This document shows positions 63,436-64,000 of a DNA stretch of 64,000 nt, piece by piece. Within the stretch, counting starts at the first letter, position 1. Every line of letters begins with the position of its first letter. The stretch spans positions 112,363 to 176,362 of the forward strand of contig NZ_AUIJ01000005.1 in the NCBI RefSeq assembly GCF_000423645.1, given 5' to 3'. The position numbers were made by a program, and so were the translations under genes. The DNA is from Sediminimonas qiaohouensis DSM 21189. Its GTDB lineage: Bacteria > Pseudomonadota > Alphaproteobacteria > Rhodobacterales > Rhodobacteraceae. The notes below the pieces were generated by a model that was given only the letters and a program-made list of their open reading frames with translations, made no database searches and was not told the origin of the DNA.

Positions 63436-63912
63436 ATGCTTGCGATTTTGGGACTCCTCAGCGCCGTCATGGCGGGCACTGCGTTTGTCGGCCTGGAATT
63501 ATTGCCGAACCAGAATGCGGAGGATGATAGCGCCGCCCAGGACGAAGCCGATAGCGCAGAGCAAACACAGGGTGCCGAAACCGCCCCGGCTCCGGGCTTC
63601 ATGGACATATCGGACCTCGCAACGCCCCCGGCCCCCGAGGCCCCCGTGGCCCCTGAGGGGGTCAACCCCGCCGCAGCGCAGGACCAAGGGACCGATACCG
63701 CCCTGGCCGCGGCAGCACCGGAGCAGGCCGGTGGCGGCCAAGACCCGGTCGAGCCGCGCGGCGAAAACGGCAGCGATGCCGCACGGGACGCCGCTGAGCG
63801 GGACACGCCCAGAGGCGGCGCGGCACCGGAGCAGACCGGCGGTAACCACGGTGTCGCAGCCCTGGAGCACGCGAATGAAGCAGCCAGGGATCATATTTTC
63901 AACGGCGGCTAA
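63436..63912 (+). CDS. Membrane-anchored Pro/Ala/Glu-rich protein of unknown function
   Basis: A 158-residue protein with one N-terminal hydrophobic segment (LAILGLLSAVMAGTAFVGLELL) and a long low-complexity rest rich in Ala, Pro, Glu, Asp and Gly. No folded domain can be recognised. The leader resembles those before RTX-type secreted proteins in Rhodobacteraceae, but no calcium-binding repeats follow. It could be an envelope or surface protein, or the remnant of one. Confidence 0.6.
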   Translation: MLAILGLLSAVMAGTAFVGLELLPNQNAEDDSAAQDEADSAEQTQGAETAPAPGFMDISDLATPPAPEAPVAPEGVNPAAAQDQGTDTALAAAAPEQAGGGQDPVEPRGENGSDAARDAAERDTPRGGAAPEQTGGNHGVAALEHANEAARDHIFNGG

Positions 63913-63987
63913 TGGGATGTGTCGGCTGCTTCCCCACCGTTGGGTTATCCTGAAGAGGGATCAACCGTGCAAAAAGGAGAAGTAGCC

Positions 63988-64000
63988 ATGTGTGCAAACA
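63988..64000 (+). CDS. Start of an unidentified gene (cut by the window edge)
   Basis: ATG 63988 is preceded by an AAGGAGA ribosome site with good spacing, and four codons (MCAN) are visible before the window ends. Too short to identify. Confidence 0.5.

Overview
The window is high-GC, densely packed alphaproteobacterial chromosome. The gene set (TrcR/DUF1013, PetP-PetR, an H-NS/HvrA-type protein, PaaABCDE, an ectoine-degradation cluster and Pot-type ABC transporters) points to a marine member of the Rhodobacteraceae (Roseobacter group). The family call is an inference from gene content, not from a marker phylogeny.

Layout. 1-6.9 kb: dnaX (5' end cut by the window edge), ybaB and recR, then trcR, an H-NS-like gene, pncB and trhO. 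7.0-12.4 kb: comM is split by a 3,849-bp IS1595-type element (7928-11776) with near-perfect terminal inverted repeats and an 8-bp target duplication. Its transposase gene has lost the segment that should carry the last catalytic residue. Around it are six cargo genes: two coiled-coil/winged-helix-like proteins, a translationally coupled HTH plus Cas2-fold pair, a DUF6471 protein and an NYN-domain nuclease. 12.3-19.7 kb: an esterase-like hydrolase, gshB, yraN, rsmI, a penicillin-binding-protein activator lipoprotein and glnD. 19.7-28.5 kb: a repeat copy, an enoyl-CoA hydratase, a 1,300-residue hybrid histidine kinase, an EamA transporter, HU, AMP nucleosidase and a VOC protein.

28.5-40.1 kb: the phenylacetyl-CoA epoxidase operon paaABCDE, a divergent SDR protein, the HDAC-like/xseB/ispA/dxs set, petP-petR, ilvE and cobO. 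40.1-44.8 kb: a Pot-type ABC operon with its own terminator. 45.0-53.8 kb: an ectoine/hydroxyectoine catabolic cluster. One arm is eutB-eutC-asnC-ssd-atf on the minus strand and the other is doeA-M20 deacetylase-gntR on the plus strand. They diverge from a 184-bp region full of candidate operators. 53.8-61.5 kb: a second polyamine-like system (class III aminotransferase, GntR regulator, substrate-binding protein, ATPase, two permeases, FAD oxidase), with one 20-bp motif shared by its two outward promoters. 61.5-64 kb: truB, a DUF1643 protein, a DUF5665-like membrane protein, a Pro/Ala-rich membrane-anchored protein and the first bases of another gene.

How it fits together: the 40-61 kb half looks like a nitrogen- and carbon-scavenging island. 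Ectoine is opened and deacetylated to diaminobutyrate, then transaminated and oxidised toward aspartate. Flanking ABC systems import polyamine-like cations for transamination or oxidation. The most unusual feature is the IS-borne cargo island in comM. The clearest previously unnamed non-coding feature is a roughly 167-bp structured repeat present twice. No rRNA, tRNA or CRISPR array was found.
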